DNA of 38,611 nt from Candidatus Gottesmanbacteria bacterium RIFCSPLOWO2_01_FULL_39_12b (GCA_001780955.1 MFJR01000014.1:25338-63948), one strand, 5' to 3'. Counted from the stretch's first letter, positions 6,888 to 15,885 are shown. Notes: generated from the sequence alone by a model not told the origin. Numbers and translations: made by a program.

Positions 6888-7628
6888 ATGGGTAATAAAA
6901 TCTCTTTCCCGCTTATCGCAAGAATAATAATGTTGTTTGTCTGTCTTTTTCTAATTATTCTGGGAGTAAGGTTTGCGGGTAATCTAATTCTTGGTTCAAA
7001 AAGCATCTCTCCCACTCCAACTCTATTCCCCACACAACCTCCTGCTTTAACACCCACCGTAACAGAAATATTCTGCGGCGGCATTGCCGGTATCTCTTGT
7101 CCTGAAGGATTCACCTGTAAATTAGACGGTAACTACCCTGATGCTGGCGGTAAATGTATAAAAGTCAATTTATCTGAGCAAAAAACTTACTGTAAATCGC
7201 CTCGGCCTCAAGCCTGTACCGAAGAATGCCTTCTTCCCCCTCCCTATCTCTGCGGATCAAACGGCAAATCATACTGTACCAAATGCCAAGCCTGCGCGGA
7301 CAAAAAGGTAGAATGGTATCAATTCCAGGATGAACCCTGTACCGATACGGGTTCAGGTCCGCGTCCGATGGGTGATGCAGCCTCTAAAAAAGAATGTTTG
7401 GAAAAAGGCGGCAAATGGCAACAATGGGGTTTGATTCCTCAAGAATACTGCCAGATTCCCTCTCAAGATGCCGGCAAACCCTGCACCGACGGCTCCCAGT
7501 GCGAATACGAATTATGTATGAGCCGGGAACAACGTACTCCAGGAGTTTGTGCCACCTATAGAAATGTATTCGGCTGTTATTCTATCGTAAGAAATGGCCA
7601 AACCGGCTCAGGCCTTTGTGTAGATTGA
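6888..7628 (+). CDS. Membrane-anchored Cys-rich surface protein with a Kazal-like domain
   Basis: 246 residues from ATG 6888. A membrane segment (about residues 8-35) is followed by a Ser/Thr/Pro linker (PTPTLFPTQPPALTPT). Next come a short Cys motif (CGGIAGISCPEGFTC), a Kazal-type protease-inhibitor-like stretch with the typical CGSNGKSYCTKCQAC, and a C-terminal ECLEKGGKWQQWG / DAGKPCTDGSQC module. About twenty Cys point to disulfide bonds outside the membrane. The inhibitor function is inferred from family resemblance only. It is expressed divergently from the toxin pair. Confidence 0.75.
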   Translation: MGNKISFPLIARIIMLFVCLFLIILGVRFAGNLILGSKSISPTPTLFPTQPPALTPTVTEIFCGGIAGISCPEGFTCKLDGNYPDAGGKCIKVNLSEQKTYCKSPRPQACTEECLLPPPYLCGSNGKSYCTKCQACADKKVEWYQFQDEPCTDTGSGPRPMGDAASKKECLEKGGKWQQWGLIPQEYCQIPSQDAGKPCTDGSQCEYELCMSREQRTPGVCATYRNVFGCYSIVRNGQTGSGLCVD

Positions 7629-7681
7629 TATTCTTTATTTATTCTTTACTTTTTCCCTAAGTATATTTACTATAAAGAATA

Positions 7682-8701
7682 ATGGATAATAATCAACAAG
7701 TCATTGTTTCTCCCTCTCAGCAATCTTCTCCGATTATTCCCAAACCATCAAAATCTACTTTTCGTTTTTCTCTTTTACTTTTTGGTTCTATACTCTTGGT
7801 TTTCGGAGGGTTAGGAGGAACATATTTGGGAAGAAAGTATTATTTCCCAAAGCAACCTGTGTCAGATATAGGCACTACTACTACACCAATATCTCAATCA
7901 ACCTCAATCTCGTTTAATAATATTTTATCTACTATTCCTACGTTCTCGACTCAACCATCAGCAATCTCTACCCAAAGTAATTCTAACACACTTTCCTATT
8001 TTGACACTTCCATGTGGAACACATATTCATTCAGATCCATATGGTAGATTTTCTATCAAATATCCTTATGAGTGGAATATATTACCTAAATGTAATCCAA
8101 TATATAATGTATGCTTTACAAGCCCAGATTTTGTAAAAAATGTAAAAGGGCTTACTACTAGACCTACACAAAATGGTTATCTCATAACGATCAGATTTAA
8201 TAAAGGAATCGAGTCACTCTATAATAGTTTTTGTAATGAAGGTTCGAACTCATGTCAAAAAGTCTCTCTCGGCCAATTCGTTGGTTGGAAAATATATAAA
8301 GAGTCTTTAAGATTAGTACTATCGGAAATTGATGTTTCCGATAAAATCAAGTATCAATTAGCGCTATTACTTTTTTAAACGATACAAACCCATTCGATAA
8401 GGAAAAAATTGAAAAAACTATTGACTTAATGATGTCATCGTTTGTGTATATCGAAAGTGATCCAAACGATAGTAATTACGCATGCAGGGTTTCAGAAATA
8501 GATGAAATCTCTATCGAAGAAATCAAAAATTGTGGCCAATTTGGGGTTGCTGTGTATAATTGCTGCGATATGGGAGATGCTATTCTCGATAAAAACAGTA
8601 ACCTAATTATCAGTTGTGGCGGAATGTCTAATTATTCTGGGGAATGCGAAAAGTATTCATCTCAAAATAACCGTACTGTTACTAAATGCAGAAAGATCTA
8701 G
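7682..8701 (+). pseudogene. Frameshifted membrane-anchored protein, unknown
   Basis: Three consecutive frames read as one protein. 7682 starts an anchor (hydrophobic about residues 26-48) and a Ser/Thr-rich linker. After DTSMWNTYS the frame must change to reach DPYGRFSIKYPYEW, a motif common in exported proteins of these bacteria. Near 8370 it must change again to reach the segment ending with the Cys-rich tail at 8701. The first break is a tandem ATTC duplication (about 8025-8032): removing one copy restores TYSDPYGRF. The second is a run of six T (about 8369-8374) where seven would keep LLFLNDTN in frame. It is either a decayed gene or one with sequencing or phase-variable errors. Confidence 0.75.
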
Positions 8702-8887
8702 AGAATCGGAATGTCACTCCGGGAGTGTAGGTAAGGATACTATTAACTACGAGGTTGCACCTTGTTTTGGAGCATCAAAACAACCTATCAGCTCTAATCT
8801 ATACACAGTACATCAGGGGAGTCCCCATTTATTGGTAAAGTCGGGAAGAATATCTCTCCACTCACTCCATTCTCTAAGGGATGTAAA

Positions 8888-9202
8888 TTACGGCCGCGGT
8901 AATTTTATGTATCCAAGTATATCTAAAAGGTAAATGAAGAAATAAACAGTGACTGAGAATCCAACAATAGTAAAGTTATACTTTGAGGACCCCATAATTT
9001 TCGTATTTATTAATACACACAGAGCGAAACCGACTACGAAAGTTACTTGGAGTAAACCTAACGTAACTAGTATGCCTGCCATTTCAAGAGAGGCTCCTCC
9101 CCTCAATAATATGCCTACAATACTAAATATTAACCACTGGAAGACATAAACACCCACTGCGTATGTAATGCTCAGCGTTATTCCGATAGCAAACAGTCTC
9201 AC
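8888..9202 (-). CDS. Small membrane protein, unknown
   Basis: 104 residues from GTG 9202, with GAGGTG a few bases upstream. Three hydrophobic segments are visible (about 6-33, 42-65 and 77-97). I do not recognise the family. The gene is preceded by a 330-base gene-free stretch holding three hairpins, so its leader may be regulatory. No neighbour suggests a function. Confidence 0.6.
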   Translation of the reverse strand: MRLFAIGITLSITYAVGVYVFQWLIFSIVGILLRGGASLEMAGILVTLGLLQVTFVVGFALCVLINTKIMGSSKYNFTIVGFSVTVYFFIYLLDILGYIKLPRP

Positions 9203-9250
9203 AAAACACCTCTTTCAATCACTACAACATGGATCCTTGTAACCTGTCAA

Positions 9251-9360
9251 CTATCAAATAAAATTGATAGAAGGATAGCTAAGGGCTCGTCCATCAATAA
9301 TCTGATAGGTATTGATGGTTACGGCCCTTTGGGATGTACCAGACGGTACAGCCCTTTGTT
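9251..9360 (-). promoter_or_regulatory. Three-hairpin leader upstream of the small membrane protein
   Basis: On the minus strand: GGG-A-TGTACC class arms pair across GTCT (9353-9330). Then comes a compound stem GGGCC / CCATCAATA ... TATTGATGG / GCCC (about 9326-9281), then CTATCAA-TTTTAT-TTGATAG (9270-9251). Both larger hairpins begin with the direct repeat AAAGGGC. The rest of 9203-9532 shows only a possible -10 (TATACT near 9442) and no gene I can support. Structured RNA is directly visible; a role is inferred. Confidence 0.5.
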
Positions 9361-9532
9361 TACACTGTAAATCTATCACGATTTTCATGTGTACCGCTTC
9401 TCCATCTAAAATAGATATCATTTTATTAATGGATGCGGCCTAAGTATAGCTAACAAAGCTTTTTCTCTCGAACTAAAAATCTAAAGTATAATAAACTTCG
9501 AGATTTGAAGTTGGCTTTGTAACAATCCAATT

Positions 9533-9979
9533 TTAACTTATTATCAAAAGCAGAGCTAAAATTGACACAATCGGATACGAGATGAAACCGTATTTAGCAG
9601 AAACACGCCACTGGAGCTTGTCCTGCCAGCCGGGAAGTTTTAAACCTAACAGCATTAAAAGTTGTTCGAATGCATCCGGAAGTACACCCACTACCCCGCC
9701 GGCCAGATAATAATAATTATTAAACGTCAAGAATACCCAGATAATGCTGACTGCGGTTAACAGATAATCCAGACCCATAACCGTTAAAATCACATTTCTT
9801 CTTTTAGGTGGAAAGTTGAAAAATTCTTTTAAACTTATCCCGGGACGCAAACCAAAATCATTATGCGGAGTAAGATCAAGGAGAAAATGGGAAATAAACG
9901 CCAAGGGCAATCCAACTTCGGGATTGGGAAAGACTTTTAATATCGCCGCCCCGGTCAAAAAATGCGGAGCATATAACAT
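9533..9979 (-). CDS. Integral membrane protein resembling YdjM-type membrane-bound metal-dependent hydrolases
   Basis: 148 residues from the Met at 9979, which sits 6 bases after a TATACT box (leaderless). The N-terminal pattern APHFLTGAA followed by LAFISHFLLDLTPHND has the spaced His/Asp residues of the YdjM/DUF457 group. Four membrane segments follow, and PDAFEQLL lies in the third loop. The assignment to that group is moderate; substrate unknown. Confidence 0.6.
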   Translation of the reverse strand: MLYAPHFLTGAAILKVFPNPEVGLPLAFISHFLLDLTPHNDFGLRPGISLKEFFNFPPKRRNVILTVMGLDYLLTAVSIIWVFLTFNNYYYLAGGVVGVLPDAFEQLLMLLGLKLPGWQDKLQWRVSAKYGFISYPIVSILALLLIIS

Positions 9980-10064
9980 AAAATCAGTATACAATATTTA
10001 GTTTTGCGCATCCTTGACAATCAATCCGTATTCATGCCATACTGAATCGACAACTTCATAGATT

Positions 10065-10689
10065 ATGATACTTGATACTTGTAAAGAACAATATCTAGAA
10101 CCAGGTAAATCAGTAGACCAAGCAACCGCTGATTTTAATAAAGAAAGAGAAAGTGGAAAACAATTGTTTGCCGCGCTTCGCGGATGGGGTAGACTGGCGA
10201 AAGAAAAAGGTTTGCAGTTAGGTAAACAGATCCCGCTCGGTCTCATTCAAGCCGGTAGAACAAAATACAACGATTTCCTTTCGGATACTCCAGAATCGAC
10301 ATTTGCTCAAGATGGACGCGGAATACTTGCGGGAGCACATGAAATTATTTTGACACAGAGTTATGGTGAAAAACCCCCGTTATATGTCATTGCATCTAAT
10401 CCTAATCCATCTGATACTGAAATTCAAACTCCTGATAAAAGAGAGCTATTGGGCAATCACAGATACAGGAGTTCAATTTTGTTTTATACAGGAACCTGGC
10501 ATAGATTCATTAGACCCTGGACAATTTATGGAAAAAGCAATTCGCCTTGATTCAGGTACATCTGATGCAAAACTCTACGGAAGCTTAATTCAACACGAGT
10601 TAGCTGGTATACTGGAGAACTTTATCAATACTGTTTCAGGATCAAACACGTTAAAGGTTACTGTTCCACCGCCACCCCAACACGTTTAA
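10065..10689 (+). pseudogene. Frameshifted gene, unknown function
   Basis: The first frame starts at 10065 and gives a soluble, charged protein up to TPDKRE. The second frame continues with SYWAITDTGVQFCF and ends at 10689. Removing one A from the AAAA at about 10437-10440 joins them as TPDKESYWAITDTG, giving about 208 residues ending PPPPQHV. No family recognised and no membrane segment. A TTGACA at 10013 with CATACT 18 bases on may drive it. A single homopolymer indel could equally be an assembly error. Confidence 0.55.
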
Positions 10690-10720
10690 TTATTTCCTTT
10701 CCGATCATTTTTGATATTTG

Positions 10721-10804
10721 TCCCGATGCTGTTCTCGATTTAATCGGGATTACAGCATCGTGGATCCCGCAGATCTGCGTATTGCAGATGTTGCGGGAAT
10801 ATTT
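10721..10804. repeat. Nested-palindrome element upstream of csoR
   Basis: CCCGATGCTG ... CAGCATCG forms the first hairpin, with an inner CGATTTAATCG. TGGATCCCGC ... GCGGGAATATTT forms the second, with inner AGATCTGC/GCAGAT. The same frame with different loop contents lies in frame in the phosphoribosyltransferase gene at 27814-27879. The element also provides the -35 box of the csoR promoter. Confidence 0.8.
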
Positions 10805-10824
10805 TATAATATCCCCCTAGGGGG
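10782..10824 (+). promoter_or_regulatory. csoR promoter with CsoR-type operator
   Basis: TTGCAG (10782-10787), a 17-base spacer and TATAAT (10805-10810). The perfect palindrome CCCCCTAGGGGG (10813-10824) lies over the transcription start, matching known copper-sensing CsoR operators. Binding would block the promoter of the copper cluster until Cu(I) releases CsoR. The second half of the palindrome doubles as a G-rich ribosome site for the ATG at 10831. Confidence 0.8.
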
Positions 10825-10830
10825 GATCTT

Positions 10831-11103
10831 ATGTACAGACCAAAAAATACACAGGAAAGAATCCTGCATCGCTTAAAAATCTCTCTGGGTCATTTGAAGA
10901 AAGTCATCCAGATGGTGGAAAGTCATGATTACTGCATTGACGTTCTCCACCAGACTCAGGCTGTTCAAAAAGCCCTACAGGAAACCGACTCTCTTATACT
11001 TGAGAATCATTTAAATACCTGTGTTGTTTCGGCCATCAAAAAAGGACGTTCAAAAGAAGTTATTGAGGAAGTTATCAAAGTTTTGGATAGAAGTAGACAA
11101 TAA
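10831..11103 (+). CDS. csoR: Copper-sensing transcriptional repressor CsoR
   Basis: 90 residues, the usual all-helical CsoR/DUF156 size. The Cu(I) ligand set Cys35, His60 and Cys64 (DYC; NHLNTC) is complete, which distinguishes copper sensors from relatives sensing nickel or formaldehyde. It is first in the copper cluster, with a CsoR-type operator in its own 5' region, so the operon is probably autoregulated and derepressed by Cu(I). Confidence 0.92.
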   Translation: MYRPKNTQERILHRLKISLGHLKKVIQMVESHDYCIDVLHQTQAVQKALQETDSLILENHLNTCVVSAIKKGRSKEVIEEVIKVLDRSRQ

Positions 11104-11111
11104 CATCAATT

Positions 11112-11213
11112 ATGTCCCTAGATAAACTTATCGTCACATTAAGCGGAATTGTAGCCATTATATTTACCTATTGGTATTTTCTGGGAAAAAAAGAGGGGGA
11201 GAAAAATTCATGA
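11112..11213 (+). CDS. 33-residue single-pass membrane peptide between csoR and copA
   Basis: ATG 11112 opens a frame starting [12 protein letters not shown] with one hydrophobic helix (about 5-25) and a Lys/Glu-rich end. Its TGA overlaps the copA ATG (ATGA), so translation may be coupled. It resembles the membrane anchor of cupredoxin proteins found beside CopA in related bacteria, but without the cupredoxin domain. No clear Shine-Dalgarno site. It could be an independent small protein or a remnant. Confidence 0.5.
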   Translation: MSLDKLIVTLSGIVAIIFTYWYFLGKKEGEKNS

Positions 11214-13447
11214 AAACTCTTACGTTTCCTGTTTCCGGAATGCATTGCGCTTCATGTGTCAGTGTGATCGAAAGAGCACTTGGCAAACTGGAGGGTGTAA
11301 AAGAGGCAAACGTTAATTTAGCTACCGAACAGGCAACCGTAACCGTTGATGAGGCTCTGGTAAAAGATTCTCAACTGCAAACGGCGGTTGAATCCGTTGG
11401 CTATCAAGCTCATATCCAAGACATCACCCTCGATCAAGACACCCAAACTCTGCAAAAAGAAAACGAACTAAGAGCTTTGGGAAACCGGGCCATGATAAGT
11501 ATTTATGTTGGCGTTATTCTACTTTGGGGTAGTTTCCCGGGACTTATGGAAACCGCTCCTCTCTTTTTCAAAGATATCTGGGTCCAGCTGATATTTGCCA
11601 CTCCAGTGCAATTTTGGGCAGGCTACTCTTTTTATAAAGCTGCCATAACTTCTCTAAAACACAGAACCGCTAACATGGATACGTTGGTGGCCCTTGGCAC
11701 CACGGTTGCTTATGGCTACTCTGTTTTTGTTGCTTTTTTTCCAAACGTTATAAAACAACTTGGAATTGATCCTGTGGCTTACTTTGACACCTCAACCGTC
11801 ATCATCGCTTTGATACTTTTAGGCCGATTTCTTGAAGCCAAGGCAAAAGCCGGCACTTCTGAGGCCATTAAAAAATTAATAGGCCTGCAGGCAAAAACAG
11901 CACGAGTAATACGAAGTGGCAAAGAACTAGACATTCCCTTATCACAAGTAGTAGTTGGAGATATTATCCGTGTCCGGCCGGGTGAAAAAATTCCTATTGA
12001 CGGAATTATAATTGAAGGACGTTCATCGATCGATGAGTCAATGGTAACTGGGGAAAGTATTCCCAAAGAGAAAGTTAAAGCGGATTTAGTCATAGGGGCC
12101 ACGATCAATAAAACCGGCAGTTTTACTTTTAAGGCTACTAAAGTCGGGTCGGAAACTATGCTCTCACAAATTATCAAACTTGTTCAGCAAGCACAGGGAA
12201 GCAAAGCTCCAATTCAACGTATTGCTGATCTTATCTCTTCTTATTTTGTACCGATTGTCATTATGCTGGCAATTTTGACCTTTATCATCTGGTTTGATTT
12301 TGGTCCAAACCCGGCGTTTCTTTTTGCCATGCTCAATATGATTGCGGTTTTGATCATTGCCTGTCCCTGCGCTATGGGATTGGCTACTCCTACCGCAATC
12401 ATGGTTGCCACCGGACTGGGAGCAGGGAGAGGGATTCTTATCAAGGATGCGCAGAGTCTGGAAACAGCTCATAAAATAAAAGCGCTCGTATTTGATAAAA
12501 CCGGAACATTAACAATAGGTAAACCAAAAGTTACCGACTTTGCCATGACTGATAGTAAGGATCAAAAACAAATACTTTCTTTAATCTCCAATCTGGAAAA
12601 ACATTCCGAACACTCTCTTGCTTCTGCCATCATTGATTTTATAGAGGCGGGTGGCGCGAGGGAACCGCTAATTAAGATAAAGGATATAGAAGCCATCGAA
12701 GGCCACGGAATCAAGGGAGTAATTAACGGAGAAACTGTTTTGGTCGGAAACCGCAAACTGATGGAAAAAGAAAAAGTCATAGGCGAAAGTCTGCTGGATA
12801 AAAAAGCAACCAAATGGTCAGAGGAAGCCAAAACCCTGGCTTATGTAGCTATAAACGGCAAAAACGTCGCCCTATTTGCTATCGCTGATACGCTTAAAAA
12901 CGACGCCAAAGAGGCTGTGTCGGAACTTAAACGGATGGGAATTGATGTTTATATGATTACGGGAGACAACAAACAAACCGCACAAGCAATTGCTCAACAA
13001 GCCGGAATAGATTCCGATAAAGTTTTTGCCGAAGTCCTCCCTCAGGAAAAGGAAGAAAAAGTCAGATGGCTTAAGACGGGTGACGCGAGGGTTGCATTTG
13101 TCGGTGACGGCATCAACGACGCCCCGGCGTTAGCTTCCGCAGACGTAGGAATTGCCATGGGTTCTGGAACAGACATCGCCATTGAGTCGGCAGGAATTAC
13201 CCTAATTAATAAAGAACTTCATTCAATAATCACGGCCATCAAACTCTCTAAGCAAACCATAAAAACAATTAAATTAAATCTTTTTTGGGCATTTTCATAT
13301 AACGTTGTCTTAATTCCTGTTGCCGCAGGTTCACTCTACCCTTTTTGGGGCATACTTTTAAATCCTATTTTTGCCTCCCTGGCTATGGCATCCAGTTCAG
13401 TCTCAGTTGTCTCCAATTCATTATTATTAAAACGTTATAAAATATAA
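11210..13447 (+). CDS. copA: Cu(I)-exporting P-type ATPase CopA
   Basis: 745 residues from ATG 11210 (GAGGGGGAG 8 bases upstream). One N-terminal heavy-metal domain has GMHCASC (Cys13, Cys16). The eight-helix P1B core shows TGES (280-283) in the actuator domain, CPC (385-387) in the ion-binding helix, phosphorylation motif DKTGT (429-433) and GDGIND (632-637). The YN and MASSS motifs of copper-type pumps are present near the end. It exports cytoplasmic Cu(I). Oddity: the nucleotide-binding SEHP motif reads SEHS (466-469), keeping the His but not the Pro. It is expressed with csoR. Confidence 0.95.
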   Translation: MKTLTFPVSGMHCASCVSVIERALGKLEGVKEANVNLATEQATVTVDEALVKDSQLQTAVESVGYQAHIQDITLDQDTQTLQKENELRALGNRAMISIYVGVILLWGSFPGLMETAPLFFKDIWVQLIFATPVQFWAGYSFYKAAITSLKHRTANMDTLVALGTTVAYGYSVFVAFFPNVIKQLGIDPVAYFDTSTVIIALILLGRFLEAKAKAGTSEAIKKLIGLQAKTARVIRSGKELDIPLSQVVVGDIIRVRPGEKIPIDGIIIEGRSSIDESMVTGESIPKEKVKADLVIGATINKTGSFTFKATKVGSETMLSQIIKLVQQAQGSKAPIQRIADLISSYFVPIVIMLAILTFIIWFDFGPNPAFLFAMLNMIAVLIIACPCAMGLATPTAIMVATGLGAGRGILIKDAQSLETAHKIKALVFDKTGTLTIGKPKVTDFAMTDSKDQKQILSLISNLEKHSEHSLASAIIDFIEAGGAREPLIKIKDIEAIEGHGIKGVINGETVLVGNRKLMEKEKVIGESLLDKKATKWSEEAKTLAYVAINGKNVALFAIADTLKNDAKEAVSELKRMGIDVYMITGDNKQTAQAIAQQAGIDSDKVFAEVLPQEKEEKVRWLKTGDARVAFVGDGINDAPALASADVGIAMGSGTDIAIESAGITLINKELHSIITAIKLSKQTIKTIKLNLFWAFSYNVVLIPVAAGSLYPFWGILLNPIFASLAMASSSVSVVSNSLLLKRYKI

Positions 13448-13457
13448 AGGAGGATCT

Positions 13458-13979
13458 ATGAAAAAATTAGACAGCGAAAAGACTATTTTACTGGTTATTG
13501 GAGGAATCACACTATTGGTTGTAATAGCCATAGTCATATTTTCCTTTAATGAACAAAAACAAACAAAGGGTACTGCCGATGTTGTAACTTATACACAAAA
13601 CCAAAGTGACAGACCAAAAGTGACAGTATCAGACAAATCTTACGATCTGGGAAAAATGAAGGTCAAAGATGAAAAAACGGCAGAATTTACACTGGAAAAT
13701 ACAGGAAATAAAACGCTGCAGCTTTATAAAATCAGTTCTTCCTGCGATTGTACGTTTGGACAAGTGGAAATAGAAGGTAATAAAAGCCCGGAATTCAGCA
13801 TGCACGCCAGTGGCAGTTGGACGGGAAATATCGAACCGGGTAAAAAAGCCAAACTGTCGGTTATCTACCGCCCTTCAATCATGCCCGTATCTGGCATAGT
13901 AACGCGCGATGTTTACGTACAAACAAATGATCCGGAAAATCCTAAATTAACGTTTACGGTCAAAGCGGATGTGGAGTAA
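13458..13979 (+). CDS. Membrane-anchored DUF1573 protein
   Basis: 173 residues: an N-terminal membrane helix (about 9-29) and one immunoglobulin-like domain of the DUF1573 type (KSYDLGKMKVKDEKTAEFTL, the SSCDC pair, the conserved PGKKAKL and TNDPENPK). Preceded by AGGAGG, 10 bases after copA. In other bacteria DUF1573 proteins are exported. The CxC pair and the copper/thiol setting suggest handling of metal or disulfides outside the membrane; this is inference. Confidence 0.85.
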   Translation: MKKLDSEKTILLVIGGITLLVVIAIVIFSFNEQKQTKGTADVVTYTQNQSDRPKVTVSDKSYDLGKMKVKDEKTAEFTLENTGNKTLQLYKISSSCDCTFGQVEIEGNKSPEFSMHASGSWTGNIEPGKKAKLSVIYRPSIMPVSGIVTRDVYVQTNDPENPKLTFTVKADVE

Positions 13980-13997
13980 TAATCTTTATCTTAATAA

Positions 13998-14105
13998 CGG
14001 GTGACGCGAGAGAAGGATTTCCAAATGAAGCTTCACTGGCCTTGAGTCCGCCAGCTGGCGGACGATTTTGAAGCGTAGTTTGGAATACTCAAGCGGCAGG
14101 ACCCG
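13998..14105. repeat. Nested imperfect hairpin element between DUF1573 and ccdA genes
   Basis: Outer arms CGGGT (13998) and ACCCG (14101-14105), middle arms TTTCCAAA (14018-14025) and TTTGGAA (14079-14085), and a core palindrome TCCGCCAGCTGGCGGA (14047-14062). The core matches 1632-1647 and 22632-22647. It divides the copper cluster without an obvious terminator T-run. Confidence 0.7.
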
Positions 14106-14116
14106 TAAATTCAATT

Positions 14117-14926
14117 ATGAATTCTAATCTTTTTTTTGGAGTCTCTTTAACCGCTTCTTTCCTAGGCGGCATGGTGGCCCTTTTTGCACCTTGCTGTATC
14201 ACTTTCCTTTTTCCCTCCTATCTTGGAACTATCTTTAAGGAACGGAGCCGGGTCGTTTTATTGACACTTGTTTTTGCTCTCGGTTTAGGATCGGTTCTGA
14301 TCCCGGTTGCACTGGGAATGCGCATCATCGTTTCCCTTTTTGACCAGTTTCATACTACTACGTATTTATTTGGATCACTGCTTATGTTTCTAGTGGGACT
14401 TATGACCCTTTTTGAAGTCAAACTCATGCTTCCTCTACCCCACTACACTATGCCGCAAAAAACTACAATTATATCGACATTTTTACTTGGACTTTTCTCG
14501 GGCATTACCTCTTCATGCTGTGCTCCGGTTTTATTTGCTGCCATCACTCTATCTTCTCTAACTCCATCCCTTTTTACTGCCTTTGTAGTCTCATCGTTCT
14601 ATGTCTTAGGTATTGTTTTTCCACTCTTTTTTCTTTCCCTCTTTTATGAAAAAATCACCAACCAGTATTTATATAAAATGAAGAAAAATATCGAAAAACC
14701 GCTTAAAATTCTGGCTGCGCTTACCTTTATGGTTTCTTCGGTCATTATTGCATATCTGGCTTTAACAGACAGAATTAAAATGGAACAGAATATGAGTTAT
14801 GGAATAACACTTAGAACTTTTATCTATGAAGTTTCCTCAAGACTACAAAACCCTTTTCTTGATATAATGGTTCTTATCGGAATTATTATATTATTTAAAA
14901 TTATGCTAAAGGAGGCAAAAAAATGA
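14117..14926 (+). CDS. ccdA: CcdA/DsbD-like transmembrane thiol transporter
   Basis: 269 residues with about seven membrane helices. The first helix ends LFAPCCITFLFPSYLG, which has the conserved Pro-Cys of the CcdA family. A matching pair, SSCCAPVLFAA, lies in the fourth helix, giving the two membrane Cys that shuttle electrons outward. CcdA proteins carry reductant from cytoplasmic thioredoxin to exported thiol proteins, here probably its neighbours. Its stop overlaps the next start by 4 bases. Confidence 0.85.
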   Translation: MNSNLFFGVSLTASFLGGMVALFAPCCITFLFPSYLGTIFKERSRVVLLTLVFALGLGSVLIPVALGMRIIVSLFDQFHTTTYLFGSLLMFLVGLMTLFEVKLMLPLPHYTMPQKTTIISTFLLGLFSGITSSCCAPVLFAAITLSSLTPSLFTAFVVSSFYVLGIVFPLFFLSLFYEKITNQYLYKMKKNIEKPLKILAALTFMVSSVIIAYLALTDRIKMEQNMSYGITLRTFIYEVSSRLQNPFLDIMVLIGIIILFKIMLKEAKK

Positions 14927-15879
14927 CAGAAAAAGTGGATTCGTCTCATGATAAAAATAAATACCTATTGGGAATCCTAACCGGATTCCTGTTAACTTTA
15001 CTGGTTCTCAAACTTGTCCCGGAACTTTTAACCAAATCACAAACTTCAAAAATATTCATACCTTTTTTGTCCCAAAAGCCCACTCCCACTCCGGATGCGA
15101 AGAGTCAGCAGGAAGAAATTACCAAAGCCATATTTCCTGACAAGCTTGATCTTGGTGTCTCATATGGGCAGACAATCGTTAATATGGTAAAAGGAGGTGC
15201 AATTGACAAGGAAAAATTCCTCGCTCTCTACGAAGCAAGAGGAGGTCTCAAAAGCGATGAAAAACAATTACTGGAAGCCGCTTCGGATACGCCAATAATT
15301 GTTACCCAACAGAATGCCAATCTGGTTTTAAATCTTCTCTGGCCACTGGGAATTGCTAACCAAACGAAAGTTCTTTCCGAAGGCCCGATGGGTACAGAGT
15401 ATAAAAAGGATGTTGGTAACTTTGCTTCAACCGGCGGTTGGACTCTGGGAAAAATTGACGGCGGCAAGCTTTTTAATAGTTTACCAATTATTCCTCTGAC
15501 ACCGGATCAGGAAACAAAAGTCAAAGAGATTGCCCAAAATATTTACCGGCCTTGTTGTGGCAATAGCACCTACTTCCCGGACTGCAATCATGGGGCTGCC
15601 ATGCTTGGTTTTATTGAACTGGCGGTGGCCCAGGGAATGTCAGAGGAGGAAATTTATAAAAAGGCTTTAGTCTTAAACTCTTATTGGTTCCCTTCAACCT
15701 ATGCCGACCTTTATGTTTACTTTAGTAAAAAGAAGAATACACCCTGGAATAAAGTAGAGGCCAAAGTAGTCTTAGGGGCAACCTATTCAGGCGGTGCGGG
15801 TTACGGGAAAATTGCCAAACAGCTTCAGGATGAAGGATTACTGCCAAAAGTTGAAGGCGGTGGCGGCTGCGGGGTATAA
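14923..15879 (+). CDS. Membrane-anchored exported protein with CC and C/H motifs, unknown
   Basis: 318 residues: an N-terminal membrane helix (about 15-33), a short Pro/Thr linker (QKPTPTPDA), then a soluble domain. Its most distinctive part is RPCCGNSTYFPDCNHGAAM, a vicinal Cys pair followed by a Cys and His that look able to bind metal or a cofactor, then a helical GFIELAVAQGMSEEEIY. It ends in a Gly-rich GGGGCGV. AAGGAGG precedes the ATG, which overlaps ccdA, so the pair is translated together. I do not know the family; a partner of the CcdA-like protein in thiol or copper chemistry is a reasonable inference. Confidence 0.75.
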   Translation: MTEKVDSSHDKNKYLLGILTGFLLTLLVLKLVPELLTKSQTSKIFIPFLSQKPTPTPDAKSQQEEITKAIFPDKLDLGVSYGQTIVNMVKGGAIDKEKFLALYEARGGLKSDEKQLLEAASDTPIIVTQQNANLVLNLLWPLGIANQTKVLSEGPMGTEYKKDVGNFASTGGWTLGKIDGGKLFNSLPIIPLTPDQETKVKEIAQNIYRPCCGNSTYFPDCNHGAAMLGFIELAVAQGMSEEEIYKKALVLNSYWFPSTYADLYVYFSKKKNTPWNKVEAKVVLGATYSGGAGYGKIAKQLQDEGLLPKVEGGGGCGV

Positions 15880-15885
15880 ATAAGT

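Noticed and set aside
8241-8251. GGTTCGAACTC, similar to a tRNA T-loop
   Set aside because: No acceptor, anticodon or D stems fit around it, and it lies inside the frameshifted coding region.
8369-8374. Programmed -1 frameshifting at the T-run
   Set aside because: The codon phase does not give a canonical X XXY YYZ slippery heptamer, and a second break upstream argues for decay or error.
9254-9388. Short minus-strand frame starting MKIVIDLQC, with a possible GGAG site
   Set aside because: Its codons are almost entirely the arms of three hairpins. It matches no full protein family, so structured RNA explains the sequence better.
13077-13093. ACGGGTGACGCGAG in copA, also at 13997 and loosely at 12649
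   Set aside because: In copA the region aligns without extra residues to other CopA proteins, so no insertion is shown. The match may be chance.
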